64,000 nt of DNA, taken from NCBI GenBank assembly GCA_012845835.1, contig JABAKD010000023.1, forward strand, positions 21,670,203 to 21,734,202. The letters run 5' to 3'. Positions 1-11,916 of the stretch are shown here, piece by piece (the first letter of the stretch is position 1; each line of letters opens with the position of its first letter). Under the pieces are notes generated by a model, which was not told where the DNA came from, searched no databases, and saw only the letters and a list, made by a program, of their open reading frames with translations. This DNA is from Undaria pinnatifida. Taxonomy: Eukaryota > Sar > Phaeophyceae > Laminariales > Alariaceae. The translations under genes and the position numbers were made by a program.

Positions 1-74
1 AATTCAATATTCAAACTATCCGATCAGATGATCTACAGGAGCTCGGCCGATACACACTGCCGCTATCACCAACA
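1..74 (-). repeat. Copia A 3' LTR (partial)
   Basis: Matches the first 74 bases of the complete LTR. It is followed internally by a purine tract on the coding strand (AGGGAGGG), the expected polypurine tract. The rest lies outside the window. Confidence 0.9.
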
Positions 75-149
75 CCCTCCCTAGGGGCTGTTGTATCTAC
101 CAGACCCACAACATGCAGTATGACAAACAAAAAAATTCAGAATCCTACT

Positions 150-2379
150 TCCTAGAGCCCAATGCAAAGTCACGGTGAACTTCAAAAATACTTCTCGGCA
201 GAGCCTTCGTGAGGATGTCCGCATGTAGTTTTTCGCTGGGAACATGCGTGATCTCGATCACTCAGATTTCTAAGAAAGTGGTGCCTCACGTCGATGTGCT
301 TACTCCTGCTCGAGCTAAGCGGATTCTCTGCAAGCGCAATCGCTCCCTCGTTGTCCTCAAGGACGTCAATTTTACGAGGCTCTACACTAGGCCTCAAGAA
401 CTGAAGCATTCCGTTCACAAACAGAGACTCCTTCACACCATCGCCCATCGCAAGATACTCTGCCTCAGAAGTCGACTGCGAAACGCATTTCTGCGTCCAA
501 GAAAGCCAAGCTACAAGACAGGCAGCCACAATAATTAGTGCTCCCGAAACTGATCTACGGTCAGTGGCCTTGCTGGCAAAGTCTGCATCTGCATACACCA
601 ACGTGCCTACGTCATCAACCGTACTGTCTCTCTTGTACTTCAGAGTTAGATGTGCCGTTTCCAGAAGATAGTTCAGAATCTTCTGAGCTGCCTTTCAGTC
701 TCTCTTCTTTGGCTCATGAGAGTGCCTCGCCACCGCCCGCACAGCATTCGAGATGTCGGGCCTCGTCCCGTTGGCGACCCACATCAGGCACCCCACCACC
801 TCTCGGAACGGCACATCTCCTGCCTCCTCATCCTCCATCACGGACCTGTTATCGTTAGCAGGGGAAGCAGGGATCGGGCTGGTGCGACAAATTTTGAATC
901 TCTCAAGCACACTCCTGATGTAACTCTCCTGAGAAATCTCAATCGTGCCAGCCTCGCGGTCGCGAATAAATGCGCAACCAAGAAAGAACTTGACCTCACC
1001 CAAATTCTTCGTAGGAAGAGAATCGCCTCGAGCTTCTACAACCACCTTGGCAAGACTCTTAGTTCCTGCATACAGAATGTCATCCACGTGAATCGCGACC
1101 ATCCCTATCACCTCGTCTCCCATCATGAAACGCAGCACACAGAGGTCACACAGAGCCTGCTCGAAACCACTCCTCTTTAGATCCGATACTAGCCTCTTGT
1201 AAAATGTTCTAGATGCCTGCTTCAATCCGTACAAACTCTTGTTCAGACGGACAACCTTTCCTGCCATCGAACCACAAACCAGGAGGCAACTTCATGAACA
1301 CCTCGTGATCCAACTTCGACTGAACAAACGCCTGCTCAATGTCCCAGTGGAGTAATTCCAAATCATACTTGCACGCCAATGTTACCAACAATCGAATTGA
1401 TGCAGGATTTGCAGTAGGCGAGAAAGTCTCAAGATAGTCTATACCATACTTCTGCCTGAAGCCCTTCGCGACAAGCCTAGCCTTGGCCTTCAATATATTT
1501 CCTGTTTCGTCTGCTTTCCATTTGAAAACCCATCTAGCATCTGTCACGTTACATCCTATTGGGATCTTTACCGCTAACGTGAACGTTCCTGCCCCTATCA
1601 AGCCTTCAACTTCCGCAGACATAGCTCCATCCCAAATCGTGGCGTACTTCGATTGCCGGGCTTCTTGATAGCTATCAGGCTCAGACTCTACGTCCTGCAC
1701 TAGTTCTTTCGGCAATTCCACTGCGTCACCTGCTCTCTGCTCCGCCAACAGCGCATATATAATCTCTGTTGCGTAGACGGGCCCTAAAGTGGCCACAAGG
1801 CCAGATACATTCTGCTGGTTAACTGCACGGGTTTGCGCACGAGTTCTACCTTCTCTTACTTCATCATTCTCACGCGCAGGGTTGTTGAAATCAGCTAGCT
1901 CAGCTACATGCCGCGGACGACGAGCAACTGGAGGAGATGCCTCTGCCTCTGTCTCCTGCCCTCCCGGCCCTACAGACTCTGTATCCTGCTCTTCAGGACC
2001 CACCGACTCTAGTTCCCCCACACCTTGCCCTCCCTGCCCCTCACCATCGGTGAACTCAGGTGCTGGAGACGACACAGCGGAAACGGGCGAAGATGGCACA
2101 GAGGGGGCAAACGGCGATCGACCTACACTCTCTGCGTCAACACTTTCAACCACATCGACTGCTTCACCAGGGGGGACCACTACCTCGTTCGTTGCTGCAC
2201 CAGAGGGGACCACTGCCGCGATATTTCGCAACAGTGTGTGGGCAACTCCCCTCCCTACAAGCGGCCATACCTTGGCTTCTACATCGTTGTCACTTTCCTC
2301 CCCTCCCTCCTCCGCGATCTCTATCGGCAACGGAGGTTGCGGTGGAGGGAGTTGTGACGGCAACGCCTCCCACGTTACA
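150..2379 (-). pseudogene. Copia A reverse transcriptase and RNase H region
   Basis: An acidic, Pro/Ser-rich linker (about 1750-2370) joins integrase to RT. RT motifs include LLHWDIEQAFVQSKL, KLNKSLYGLKQASR-like sequence and the catalytic HVDDILYAG. RNase H shows YADADFA and STSEAEYLAMGDG, then HIDVRHHFLRN near the 3' end, typical of Copia RNase H. The region is fossil with several interruptions. Confidence 0.9.
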
Positions 2380-4019
2380 TCCCTCGTTTCCTGAATAGTC
2401 CCAACCCTCGTAGGTACTCTATGACAATCACGCGGGTGGTCTCTAGAAGGACCGACAAAAAGCAACTCTCACCCTTCGGAAACAGCTTCGACGGTCGCTG
2501 CCACTTGCAGTACACCGGTTTCAAAAATTGATAAGGTTTAGCAGAACGCGCTTCCCCATAGCACATTTCATACGGCGACTCGGAATCGGGGTTAGCAAAA
2601 CAAGCCGTGTGATTAAGTGCATCGCAAGCCCAGTGCATTGCCTCAGCCCAGAGTCTGTCAGTCTTAGGTAACTGTACATGGCCAGAAAGAACTTTCGCCT
2701 GAACACGAGCCGCCATTGCGGCCTCCTCTATCAATCCCAAGCCACGCTCTGCGTCACCGTTGTATTGACGACTGTGAGCTGGGGTGAACTCTTGCTTAAT
2801 CAAGAGCTCATTGCACACAGATGCAAATTCTCCACCGAAAAACTCACCTCCATTGTCAGATCTAACAATCTCAACCAATGATGGGATTCTATCAGCACGC
2901 ACACTAGCAAGAAAACTCCGGAAAGCACTCGCAGCGTCTGATTTACTTCTCAGGAAATAGATCCATGCACGCCTTGTTAAATCATCCTTCACAATCATGG
3001 GGTAATACTTTCCCCCTATGGACACAACGGCCTTCTTCCCTCCCAGGTCAACATAAACTCTCCCTAACTTTTTATCTGATCTACATTTAGTTTCACGAGC
3101 AATCCCTTTTCTAATTGCCTTCGACATCGAACATCCCGTACAAGCATCTAGGCTACCAGTCAACTTGATACCCAGTCGCTTTGCAGTAGTACGAAGCAAT
3201 CCTTCATGTGAGTGAGCATAAATGTTATGAAAGTCATTCACATGCATACTCGTTTCGTGCTTGGGGTTTGAAGGAGTGAGGGCAGCCAACACGGATCCAA
3301 TAGAGTCATCACCCACACGATACGCAGTCGCAACAAGCATGCCATCGAAATTCTCAAAAGTCACATGTCCGTGGAAAGCAGTCATCACACCACGAGGACC
3401 ACCAAGACCATTCCATGACTCGCCATCAAATTCTGCGCTGGGGGAAAAAAGGTTGTACCCCAATTTGGGACAGTACAGCGCATTCTTCAACTCTACCAAA
3501 AACTCGTTGTCAGCAGACACGAACACCAATTCCAGAGTTCCTGAAAGGGCTACATCACAAGTCACGCCACCAATTCCCTTTACATTCTTGTGGCAAGGCT
3601 TCACATCCTTCATACACGAGAGAGAATCTGTCATGTGGAAAGCGGTACCTGTATCTGCATACCAATCTTTGATACACCTCTTCTTGGTGAGAGTGGCATA
3701 TTCACGAATAGAATCACGAATAACACGATCACTACCGACATAGTTGCTTATCCTGTCCGCCACTTCACTATTCAGCGTTGGAATATCAGCACCATAAGAA
3801 TTCACCCAATTCACCAGTACAGAGTCATACCACGATGCAAGATACGTGTCATCACTCCCATCGTTTGAGAGATTTTGGGACAGAAACACCATGGTATCAT
3901 TCCAGGTATCCCTCATCAGGTCCGAGTCAGTTTGGGACAGAAGCACTAACAACTCAGATATCTCACCGTTTTCATTCTTGGCGTCCTTGGATGATCCGGT
4001 CTGGGAGGGATGAGCGATC
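2380..4019 (-). pseudogene. Copia A protease and integrase region
   Basis: An aspartic protease signature, ADTGTAFHMTD, lies near 3630-3660. The pre-integrase HHCC zinc motif (H..H..CTGC) lies near 3130-3230. The integrase core follows: VYVDLGG, then EIVRSDNGGEF, then GDAERGLG, giving the D-D-E order. In this family integrase inserts element cDNA into nuclear DNA with 5-bp target duplications, as seen directly for copy B. Confidence 0.88.
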
Positions 4020-5371
4020 ACACGAGCCAGGCAGTCCTTCTTCACGTGACCGACCTTCCCACACTTGAAACACTTCCCTTGAAACGCCGTTTTCTTAGAT
4101 GAATCAGACTCGGAGTTAGACCTTGACTTGTAGTTCTGCTTCTTCGCACTCTTCTTCTCAGGCCTAGACATCAGAGCAACACTGTGTTTCTTCGGACCAC
4201 CTTGAGTCTGCAAGTCGAGGTACCGTTCACGCACTTTAGTCTCTATGAACGACGGGTCATTCGGGAAGAACACCACCAGAGTTTCACGCAGAGTCTTATA
4301 TTCATGCGACAGCCCCTCGAGCATCAGGTTGCACACCTCTCTGTCATCTTTCTTGACTTACAGCATTTGAAGCACACCAAGCGTCTCTCTCACAGATGCA
4401 AAGAAGATCGAGGGATTCTCATTCGAACGCATGCGCAGTGATTTGAGTTTCTCCTCCTGCACACGAATCTGACTCTGGGCCAACCGCAGAAAATGATCTT
4501 TCAGCACTCGAAAACCCTTGCTGGAAGAACCAGCGTGGCGAACCATAGTTTTCAGACTATCCTTCTTCAAGCAGTCGAACAGAAACCACCATGCCATCTC
4601 AGCCTGACGCAGCACACCCACACTGAATCCTTTCTCTACCCAGGGGGTCAAGTCGAAACCAATGTCAGCAATCGGAATCTCAGTCTCGGAAACAAACGCC
4701 TCATACAGATTGTTGTGCCGGGCACTCAGCAGAAAATTCTGCGACCATGAGGGTTGAAACACGTCTGTCCCATCGAAAACAGGAGCCTTGGGAACTTTGA
4801 AAGGACCCCCACCCAACTTCTCTCCTGTATCAGTAATGCCGGCCCCAGGAATCAGATTGTTTCCACTGGCGACACTTTCCCACCACCTGCTCGACGGAGT
4901 AGGTTCGGGAGGAACAGAGGACTGGCTTCCGAGAGCCCTACCAACAGTCCCGGGAACGAAAGACTGGCTACCTACAGCCCCACTTCCAATCCCAATCGAA
5001 CCAAAGCTTGCAGCACCAGCAGAGGAACGATTAACAGCGAATACATTAGGGTTCAAGCCTGAGCCAGCAAGGCTAATACTCCCAACCCCCATGCTGGACA
5101 CGCCAAGGCCTTGGGCATCGCCGCCCGTACCTCCCGCGGTCCTGTCAGTAGCATCATCGGTAGAATGTGTACCACCAGCATACTCTGTTCCGCCGCCTCC
5201 CGGCGCGACGGCAGACACAGAGGACTCCACTTGCTCCTTCTGTTGATCAACAAGCGACGTGACTAGAGTCGTAAGTTGGGACAACTGCGTCTCTAGGGAA
5301 ACCATCCTCTCACCAATATCCTGCGGATTACTCTGAACTCGGCCACCCGCAGGTGTGCCCGGTTCAGCCAT
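4020..5371 (-). pseudogene. Copia A gag region
   Basis: The natural start is an ATG just inside the LTR (MAEPGTPAGG...). A Gly/Ser-rich N-terminal part is followed by a capsid-like helical part (PSWSQNFLLSARHNNLYEAF). The region ends with a Lys-rich stretch and a CCHC zinc knuckle, CFKCGKVGHVKKDC, near 4027-4070. This order is usual for Ty1/Copia Gag, which packages the element RNA in cytoplasmic particles. The region is fossil and not a single open frame. Confidence 0.85.
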
Positions 5372-5462
5372 GATGAGACAGGTTGATCAGGCCTCTCTCG
5401 TACAGCAGTCTAGTGTAGTCCAAGGGGACGACGGAGCAGTAGACACCTTTGACGCTATAGCG

Positions 5463-5884
5463 TGTTGGTAAACTCGTGGCTTCTGGGGAAAATATGTTGT
5501 ATTATTGAGCTATTGCCCTTCTGAGACAGGTAGGCAAGGTGGAGTGAGCAGGGTGGGGGCGCTCGTGCGCGCGCACAACCTCACCCTCCGTACCACAAAC
5601 AATACCCCTAACATGACAATAGCCTGATAGTCAGACCTACAGCAACAATGCCTGAACCTTCCTACTGGATAAGTGTCCAATGTACCACACACCAATGTAC
5701 CGACACACACACACCTACGGTCCATTGTATAGCTCGTACTTGTGTACAACCTACCGAAGTACCACAAAGAATATTCCCAGAATATCCAGCATCAACTTAC
5801 TGCAATTGACAATTCAATATTCAAACTATCCAATCAGATGATCTACAGCAGCTCGGCCGATACACACTGCCGCTATCACCAACA
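5463..5884 (-). repeat. Copia A 5' LTR (422 bp)
   Basis: Begins TGTTGGTGATA and ends ACCAACA when read on the minus strand, the same termini as the 406-bp LTRs of copy B. It is slightly longer because a middle stretch differs from copy B. Confidence 0.92.
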
Positions 5885-6224
5885 GTCATAACTACATGGA
5901 AAGCTTCATGTTGTCATCTATAGACTATATTCGACAAAATATTGGATCCCACAGCTGGAGTGTATTTTCATTTCTTATAATATATATGGCTCACCGACTA
6001 TCTACCACTTTTACTCGACTGTCGTGCACAGCTGCTGAAGATTATATCCAAGAAAGAGGAATGCAAAGTACTCGGCACCTCCGCTGCGGAAGAAACCAAG
6101 CTAGCGTGCGCCTCTATCTCCGAGAACTTCGGCGACGAATTTTGAAGGTAAGCGTACTGAGTGCGATTCCTTACTACCGGGTAATACATCCTCTTCCGAG
6201 CGTAGAGCTCTCTATCTTTAAACA
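5885..6224. other. Spacer between Copia A and Helitron coding region
   Basis: No gene seen. Bases about 5926-5975 resemble the dispersed core repeat found at 43536, 44388, 48183 and elsewhere (TTCGACAAAAT...CACAGCTGGAGTGTATTTT). The Helitron 5' terminus probably lies here or was displaced by the Copia insertion, but I cannot place it. Confidence 0.5.
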
Positions 6225-8862
6225 ATGTCAGATGTTACCAACAATACAGAACCTCGTGTTCAGGCTCGTCTACACCGAAAATTGCGCAGTGCTATCTTGG
6301 CAAGCAGGCGCACGCCTGACACGGGTCAAATTGCTCGCCATCGTCGCGCACTTCGGCGCCACATCTTGAACGTTACACGCAGGGCTGCTGCGAATTCCAC
6401 CTCGCACGAACTCAATGCTGCTCGCTACCATTTCGCTGGCTTGCGCACTCAACCTTCTCGCCACCATGTTGGCATTTACCCTTTCAATGCCCCTGATTTA
6501 CACATCCCTCAAACATCCTGCTTTAGGTATCCTCTTTTGAACGACCCAAATAATTTAACGTGCAAGCATTGTGGCTCGCAACTTTGGTGTGAAGGAAGGT
6601 CCCTTAACTGTTGCAAATCTGGCGCCGCAGCAATTCCACGTCTTTGCCCTGTAAGTGGTTACATTTGGCGCCTCTTCAATTCCGAAGGATTTAGCACCTA
6701 CCAACGTAAAATACAATGGCCTGTTCTCCTTCACAGCGCTAGGCGTCGGTGGTTGCGAACGTAGAACTTGGACAAATCCTAAACCTCCATCAATGCTTAC
6801 TTTACATGGGAAAGCATACCATCGCATCTTCGACCTTCAAGAAAAATACGACTCTTTGAATGTTTCAAATAGCGCAAGATTTTACATCTACGACTCAGAG
6901 TTTGTGGACCAGACCCAACATCTAGGCGTCGACCTTAGTATTGCGGAAACGTTGCGCAATCACGTGCGAGAAAATATTTCATGGGCTGAGCAATATCGTG
7001 CTGGTGTCGACGACTTGATTAATTCCAATGCTGTTAGTTTCGAACCCGCTTATCTCATTTGCGGAAGCTAGCAGAGTCGACGACGGCAATATTCTGCGTG
7101 AAGAAGTTTCCGCCCCAGAAATCGCCGCTAACCTTTATACACCAGGTGAAGAAGACGTTACCAAGCGTGCCGTCATCACATACCCCAAGGATAGTCCGGA
7201 CTCCCGACCTCGATTCCTCGCTCTTTGGTCGCCCGCATACGAGAGCCTCCAGTATCCTCTGCTTTTTATGCACGGTGAAGCTGGGTGGAGTCCTGGCCAT
7301 ATGCTTGAGAACCCACCCAAGAAGTCTCGGACTATGAATATCGCAGGCAATGCCCACGTTTCTCTTTCTTTCTACTGCAGACAACGCATACTTTCTGAAC
7401 GTGTCTTTCAAAGAAATAGCCGTATTGCCCAGGAGTAGATTACGGACAATCTCTCTCGACTCGAAGAGAACCAACTAACGTTCATTGAAGGAGCACCGTT
7501 TCAGCAACGGTTGGCCACGGCGCGTTCTATTTCAGAAGCAAGTCTTGCGGAAAAACCTGGTCAACTGCTTCCTGTTTCGTTTCATGGATCACCTGCGAAA
7601 CGTAAACATGACACAGAAGACGCTCTTGCAGTTGTCAACAGAAAAGGCAAACCACACCTTATGATTACGATGACCTGTAACCCGCCTTGGCCTGAGATTG
7701 TACAAAATCTCCTGCTAGGGCAACAAGCTGCTGACCGTCCAGACCTCTGCTGCAGAGTTTTCAAAATCAAGCTTGGTGTGCTTATGTCTCACCTCAAGAG
7801 CGGCAAGGTGTTTGGACCTTACGATTTTCACATGTCTGTCGTTGAGTACCAAAAACGTGGGCTTCCCCACGCCCATGTCATTATCAAATTCAAAAATGAA
7901 GGTCCTGACGTCCTCAACCAAATGGATTCTTGGGTATGGGCACAGTTACCCAATGCATCCATCGCTAACGGCAAGCTGCGTGAGATGGCCCTCAAATATA
8001 TGATACACAAACCGTGTGGCTCTCACAATGTTGATGCACCGTGCATGCAAACTAACAGGGATACTAACACTAAATCTTGCAACAAGCACTACCCGCAACC
8101 TTTGAGAACAGCAGCTACGCTAAATGAACGCAGTGGACGAACGGAATATTGTAGGACAAAAAATAGCGATAATCCCACTGTGCGAAACAAAGTTGGCGAT
8201 TCCTGGGTTGATGTCCCCGTAGGCAACCAATGGGTCGTCCCCTACAATCCGTATTTACTTCTTCGAGTGCCATGTGTGTACTGATGTCGTTACTGCGGCT
8301 TCATGTGTCAAATACCTCTACAAATACATTGCAAAAGGCGATGAATTCGCGAAAGCCAAAATTAGCGGTATTAAAAGTGAAATTGAAATGTACCGTACAA
8401 CGCAATACATTTCGGCTGCAGAGGCAACTTGGAGAATGCTGGGCTTCGATACTCAAAGCCGTTACCCATCAGTTACCCGTGTTCATGCCCACCTTGAGCA
8501 AGAAAACAACGTAATTTACCCCGCGGAAGCTTCCGCCGAAGAACGTGCTGCGATCGCAAACAGCACCGCCTCCGATCTTATGCATTACCTTAAAAGACCC
8601 ATAGCGGCCTGTTTCAACGACCTCACCCTCCTCGACTACTTCGAAACCTACATAATCACCAAGAACGAAAAAGATGACCTCACCCCGTCTTCTGCTCCTA
8701 CCGGTAAATGGCTTGATCAATGTGGTAACATCGTTTCTGCCAGAACAACAGAACATGTATGCCGTATCCATTTCAAAAGCCCAGCTGTTGGCGATGTCTT
8801 TTATCTGCGACTCCTTCTTCACAAGATCCCAGCAAGATCCTTCACCGAATTGCGTCCTGTAT
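6225..8862 (+). pseudogene. Helitron Rep: zinc-binding N-terminus and HUH nuclease
   Basis: Starts at an ATG (MSDVTNNTEPRVQARL). A Cys-rich motif, CKHCGSQLWCEG...CCKSG, near 6560-6640 is the usual Helitron N-terminal zinc-binding region. The Helitron-like N domain follows around 7200-7450 (YPLLFMHGEAGW). The Rep core near 7660-7920 begins KGKPHLMITMTCNPPWPEI and contains GLPHAHVII, the His-X-His metal site of HUH nucleases. The tyrosine motif CVKYLYKYIAKG lies near 8300-8340. HUH Rep nicks one DNA strand and forms a covalent tyrosine link to start rolling-circle transposition. The gene is broken by frameshifts near 6700, 7050 and 8265 and a stop near 7437. Confidence 0.9.
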
Positions 8863-10920
8863 AACCCGATATTGGTCCGTCCATTGTCCATGCTAGCTTT
8901 CACGATGCCGCTCGGGCTCGAGGATTGGTCACAGACGATGAAGAATACTTCATCTGCATGCAAGAAGCTGTTCTTTTCCAAACTGCTAATTTACTCAGAG
9001 GCTTATTGGTGACACTCATACTAGATGGTGGCCCGGCCCCCAAGTTATGGCACGACTTCCAAGATGACCTAATTGAAGACTTACGTATGTCCATGACCAG
9101 AGTGCAGGCAGTCGCTGAAGCCTTACGCCAAATAGACCTAAAATTGCAGCTTCATGGAACAGATAACAAACAGGTCAACCTTCCTCCCGCTATCCACCAC
9201 TTGACAGAACTTTAACGTACCAGGGGCGCCTTCGATCGTCGTGAACAAACGGCGTTCGCCGACGAGAACCAAGGCCTTCTCACTCAAGAGCAACGTGCAA
9301 TATACTCCACCATAATCTACTCCGTTACTTTAAACAGACCACGTGCATACATGGCTGACAGTCCCGCCGGAACTGGAAAAACTTTCACCGAGAAGGTCAT
9401 AGCAGCACGTTTGCGCGGGAATGGGTCAGTCGTCCTAACAGTCGCTTCGACTGGAATTGCGGCGCTCCAACTACCAGGTGGCTGGACAGCTGACTCCATG
9501 TTTAAATTGCCACTTGAAGACAACATTGTGCCTGGAGCTTTGTGCAATATTCGTGGTGAATCGCAACGCGCGGAACTTATCCGCAACTGTGACCTTATCA
9601 TCTGGAGCGAACTCCCCATGACACACAAGTACTGCGTCGAAGCGTTGAACAAAACCTTGCAAGATCTTTTAAATACCAATTCGCTCTTGACCAAGGCTAC
9701 GGTAGGGGGGGTACCCCCATTTTCACTGGTGTGTTTGAGCCACTCGCACGAGTAGCTCTGTACCCTACGGATGAAGGTGGTTTAGGAACTTGGTTTGCCG
9801 CAGCTTAGATCACCGTTGCATTGCGGATTGATTTCGTCAATGTAAAACATAAAGAAAACGTAAGATTGCATAGGAGCAAAGGGGTTACTCGCGCGAGTGA
9901 CCCCTGGCCACTGAAATAAAAGGCGCAAAAGGGGACCCCCCTACCGTAGCCTGGGTCTCTTTGGTGGTGAAACTATCTTGTTTAGTGGAGATTGGAGGCA
10001 AGTTGGCCCTGTTGTCAAGTATGGTTCCGCATCCGACACCGTTGAGGCCGCCGTCATTTCCAGCTTCCTGTGGGCGAGCATTACTCGTCTGCATCTAACT
10101 GCGTCGCAACGTGATAAAGAGGACAACCACTATGCCTCCTTCGTGCGCGCCGTGGGTGAAAACAGGCAGCCTACTATTCACATGTCCAACGGTGATATGG
10201 TTGCACTCTCCAACGCCAGTGATAAATCTACAACTGACCACTTCACACTTAAATATACCACGAACTTTGAAGACCTCATCAACTTCGTCTACCCTGACTT
10301 GAACGAAGACTCACAACTTATGCATGATCGTGCTATACTTGCCACTACCAACACGGCCATAGACGCCGCCAACATGGACATTGCCGAAAGATGATCTGAA
10401 AACCCCAACTCTTTCTTCAGTTCAGATTATCTTATAAGCGACGAGTCCAACCCCTACACCGCATTTGCCGCACCTGAACACCTCAATCTTCTCAACGCTC
10501 AAGGCGTTCCCCCTCGCGAACTAGTTCTTCGCACGAACGACCTCGCCATGCTCACGAGAGACTTAAACTTCGGGGAGGGTCTCGTTAACAGTCAGAAAGG
10601 TGTTTTGTTGGGAGTTTCTCCCAATTCTCGTGTTATCCAGGTTCAGCTCCTCACCCCTCATCGACCCATTTTCCTCGTGCCACGAATAAACTTCCACGCC
10701 CAAGTCGGTCGTCAAGGTATCAAATTCAATCGTGTCCAGTTTCCTCTCCACCTCGCCTACTCCCTGACAATTAACAAATCTCAAGGTCAAACTCTCTCTC
10801 GCATTGATGTTGATTTGCGAAATGATATTTTTGCCCATGGCCAGTTGTATGTTGCCCTTAGCCGAATAGAGAGCAGACACTCCATCATGTGCCTTGTGCC
10901 GCCTTCACATATTGCTAACA
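8863..10920 (+). pseudogene. Helitron Pif1-family helicase (interrupted)
   Basis: Helicase motifs appear in order: Walker A SPAGTGKT (9361-9384), motif II LIIWSELPM (about 9597-9620), GDWRQVGPVV (about 9985-10015), LHLTASQRDKED (about 10092-10125), then [17 protein letters not shown] and [10 protein letters not shown] near 10765-10875. Pif1-type helicase unwinds the strand being displaced. Motif II normally reads DE; here the aspartate position is serine (SE), which should abolish ATP hydrolysis. A MITE splits the gene at 9689-9957. Joining the flanks with one copy of the 4-bp duplication restores NSLFGGET, as expected for Pif1. In-frame stops lie near 9214 and 10392. Confidence 0.9.
9689..9957 (+). 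mobile_element. MITE copy 1 inside the Helitron helicase (269 bp, TSD TCTT)
   Basis: Flanked by TCTT (9685-9688 and 9958-9961). Ends are inverted: GACCAAGGCTACGGTAGGGG at the left and the complement of GACCCAGGCTACGGTAGGGG at the right. The interior carries ATTGCATTGCGGATT and a near-perfect palindrome at 9883-9902. Removing the element and one TCTT restores the helicase reading frame, which gives a reference empty site. It encodes no protein. Confidence 0.93.
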
Positions 10921-11528
10921 GTGTGCCACATGCTCCTAACGTTGTATATCATCCCTTCATTGAAACCGCTACTGGCAACTCCATCCCGGCTCATTCTTCT
11001 CTTCCCCCTCCTCAACTTCCTGCTCCACCGCCACCGCCACTACCTCCTCCTCCACCTCCGCCACCTCCATCAAACAACAACTGGACAATTGTTAACGAAG
11101 TAGGAGATGGAGCTTGCCTGCTTCGATGCATTGCACGCAAAGTTTTCGATGATCCTGAAAGGCATCTTACCGTTCGCGAGAACATCCTACAGTACATTGC
11201 CCAACACCTGCACGATCCGCTTAACAACTCAGGTTTGTCTTTCCACGACGCCATTTTCTTTGGGGTTGGCATCGAGCCTGTACAGATACTAAACGCTCCT
11301 CCTACATCGTATACCTCTGTTCACCATTACCTTGAACTCATGACCAATCCTCACGCCTATGCCGGTTACCTCGAAATCGTTGCTGCACAATTGGTTTACA
11401 ACATCAACATTTCAATTTCTATTTCAGGCCAACCTGTTCAACTGTCCCCTCCTTCCAACCAAAGCACATGCAACATTATGTACTTCCCCTCTTACTTGCA
11501 CTATGTTTCTCTAAGTTGCAATGCATAA
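10548..11528 (+). CDS. Helicase C-terminus fused to OTU cysteine protease (Helitron, open segment)
   Basis: An open segment of 326 codons. The first part carries helicase motifs V and VI. It runs into a linker of almost pure proline (about 11005-11075), then an OTU domain from about 11085. The OTU Asp/Cys site is [15 protein letters not shown], where C is the presumed nucleophile. The C-terminal His is in YLHYVSL near 11495-11515. OTU proteases cleave ubiquitin-type linkages, and OTU domains on Helitrons are known, though their role in transposition is unsettled. This is the best-preserved piece of the element. It is a fragment of the polyprotein, so the first ATG is not necessarily a real start. 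Confidence 0.82.
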   Translation: MLTRDLNFGEGLVNSQKGVLLGVSPNSRVIQVQLLTPHRPIFLVPRINFHAQVGRQGIKFNRVQFPLHLAYSLTINKSQGQTLSRIDVDLRNDIFAHGQLYVALSRIESRHSIMCLVPPSHIANSVPHAPNVVYHPFIETATGNSIPAHSSLPPPQLPAPPPPPLPPPPPPPPPSNNNWTIVNEVGDGACLLRCIARKVFDDPERHLTVRENILQYIAQHLHDPLNNSGLSFHDAIFFGVGIEPVQILNAPPTSYTSVHHYLELMTNPHAYAGYLEIVAAQLVYNINISISISGQPVQLSPPSNQSTCNIMYFPSYLHYVSLSCNA

Positions 11529-11916
11529 CACTCCTTTCTATCAAATCCCACCGCTTCTGTCTTGCTGTCCTGCTCACAACCATCTCTCAGGAATTCGTCA
11601 ATCCATCGACATGAAGCGCTGTTTCCTGCGCTTAGCCAAGCCGCGCCATCGTCCCGAAACCTTACCTTCGTCTCGTGTATATACGAAGAGATTTCTGCGG
11701 CCTCAAGCTCAATTCTCAATGTCGCTCAGACCCAGGAAGAGATTCCCGCGTCCTTCCAGGAAGGGTGTCATCGGCTTCCTGCCCATCCGGCTTCGTGTTT
11801 TGCAGCCACCGCCATGCTTGCATGACATGTCGTCCTATACTTCCCTTTGGCATGTAGAGGCGTTGAGTTTTATGCTTTTGACTTAATATTTTGTTGCACA
11901 CCAACTTCGGTAGCTC
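11529..11916. other. Helitron 3' flank, no gene
   Basis: Follows the OTU stop codon. No coding signal or clear Helitron 3' hairpin was recognised. Confidence 0.4.

Larger units (their letters stand above)
1..5884 (-). mobile_element. Ty1/Copia LTR retrotransposon, copy A (fossil, cut by window edge)
   Basis: A Copia-order element read on the minus strand: LTR, gag with zinc knuckle, protease, integrase, reverse transcriptase, RNase H, LTR. The complete LTR lies at the high-coordinate end. Only the last 74 bp of the other LTR fall inside the window. The internal region matches copy B (19536-25736) almost base for base, so both belong to one young subfamily. The element is broken, with a handful of interruptions in gag-pol. 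Target duplication cannot be checked because the left end is missing; the five bases after the right LTR are GTCAT. It abuts a Helitron region on its right. Family assignment rests on the integrase-before-RT order and motifs listed under its parts. Confidence 0.95.
6225..11528 (+). mobile_element. Helitron rolling-circle transposon (decayed coding core)
   Basis: One long Rep/helicase gene in pieces: N-terminal zinc-binding region, Helitron-like N domain, HUH Rep nuclease with tyrosine motif, Pif1-family helicase, proline-rich linker and OTU cysteine-protease domain. This domain set is known from Helitrons in several lineages. The terminal marks (5' TC, 3' hairpin plus CTRR) were not located, so the span given is coding sequence only. 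Reading shifts frame near 6700, near 7050, near 8265 and near 8870-8925. In-frame stops occur near 7437, 9214 and 10392, so the copy is inactive. A MITE at 9689-9957 interrupts the helicase. Confidence 0.92.

Noticed and set aside
11012-11272. Minus-strand Gly-rich frame.
   Set aside because: Shadow of the proline-rich linker in the Helitron protein.
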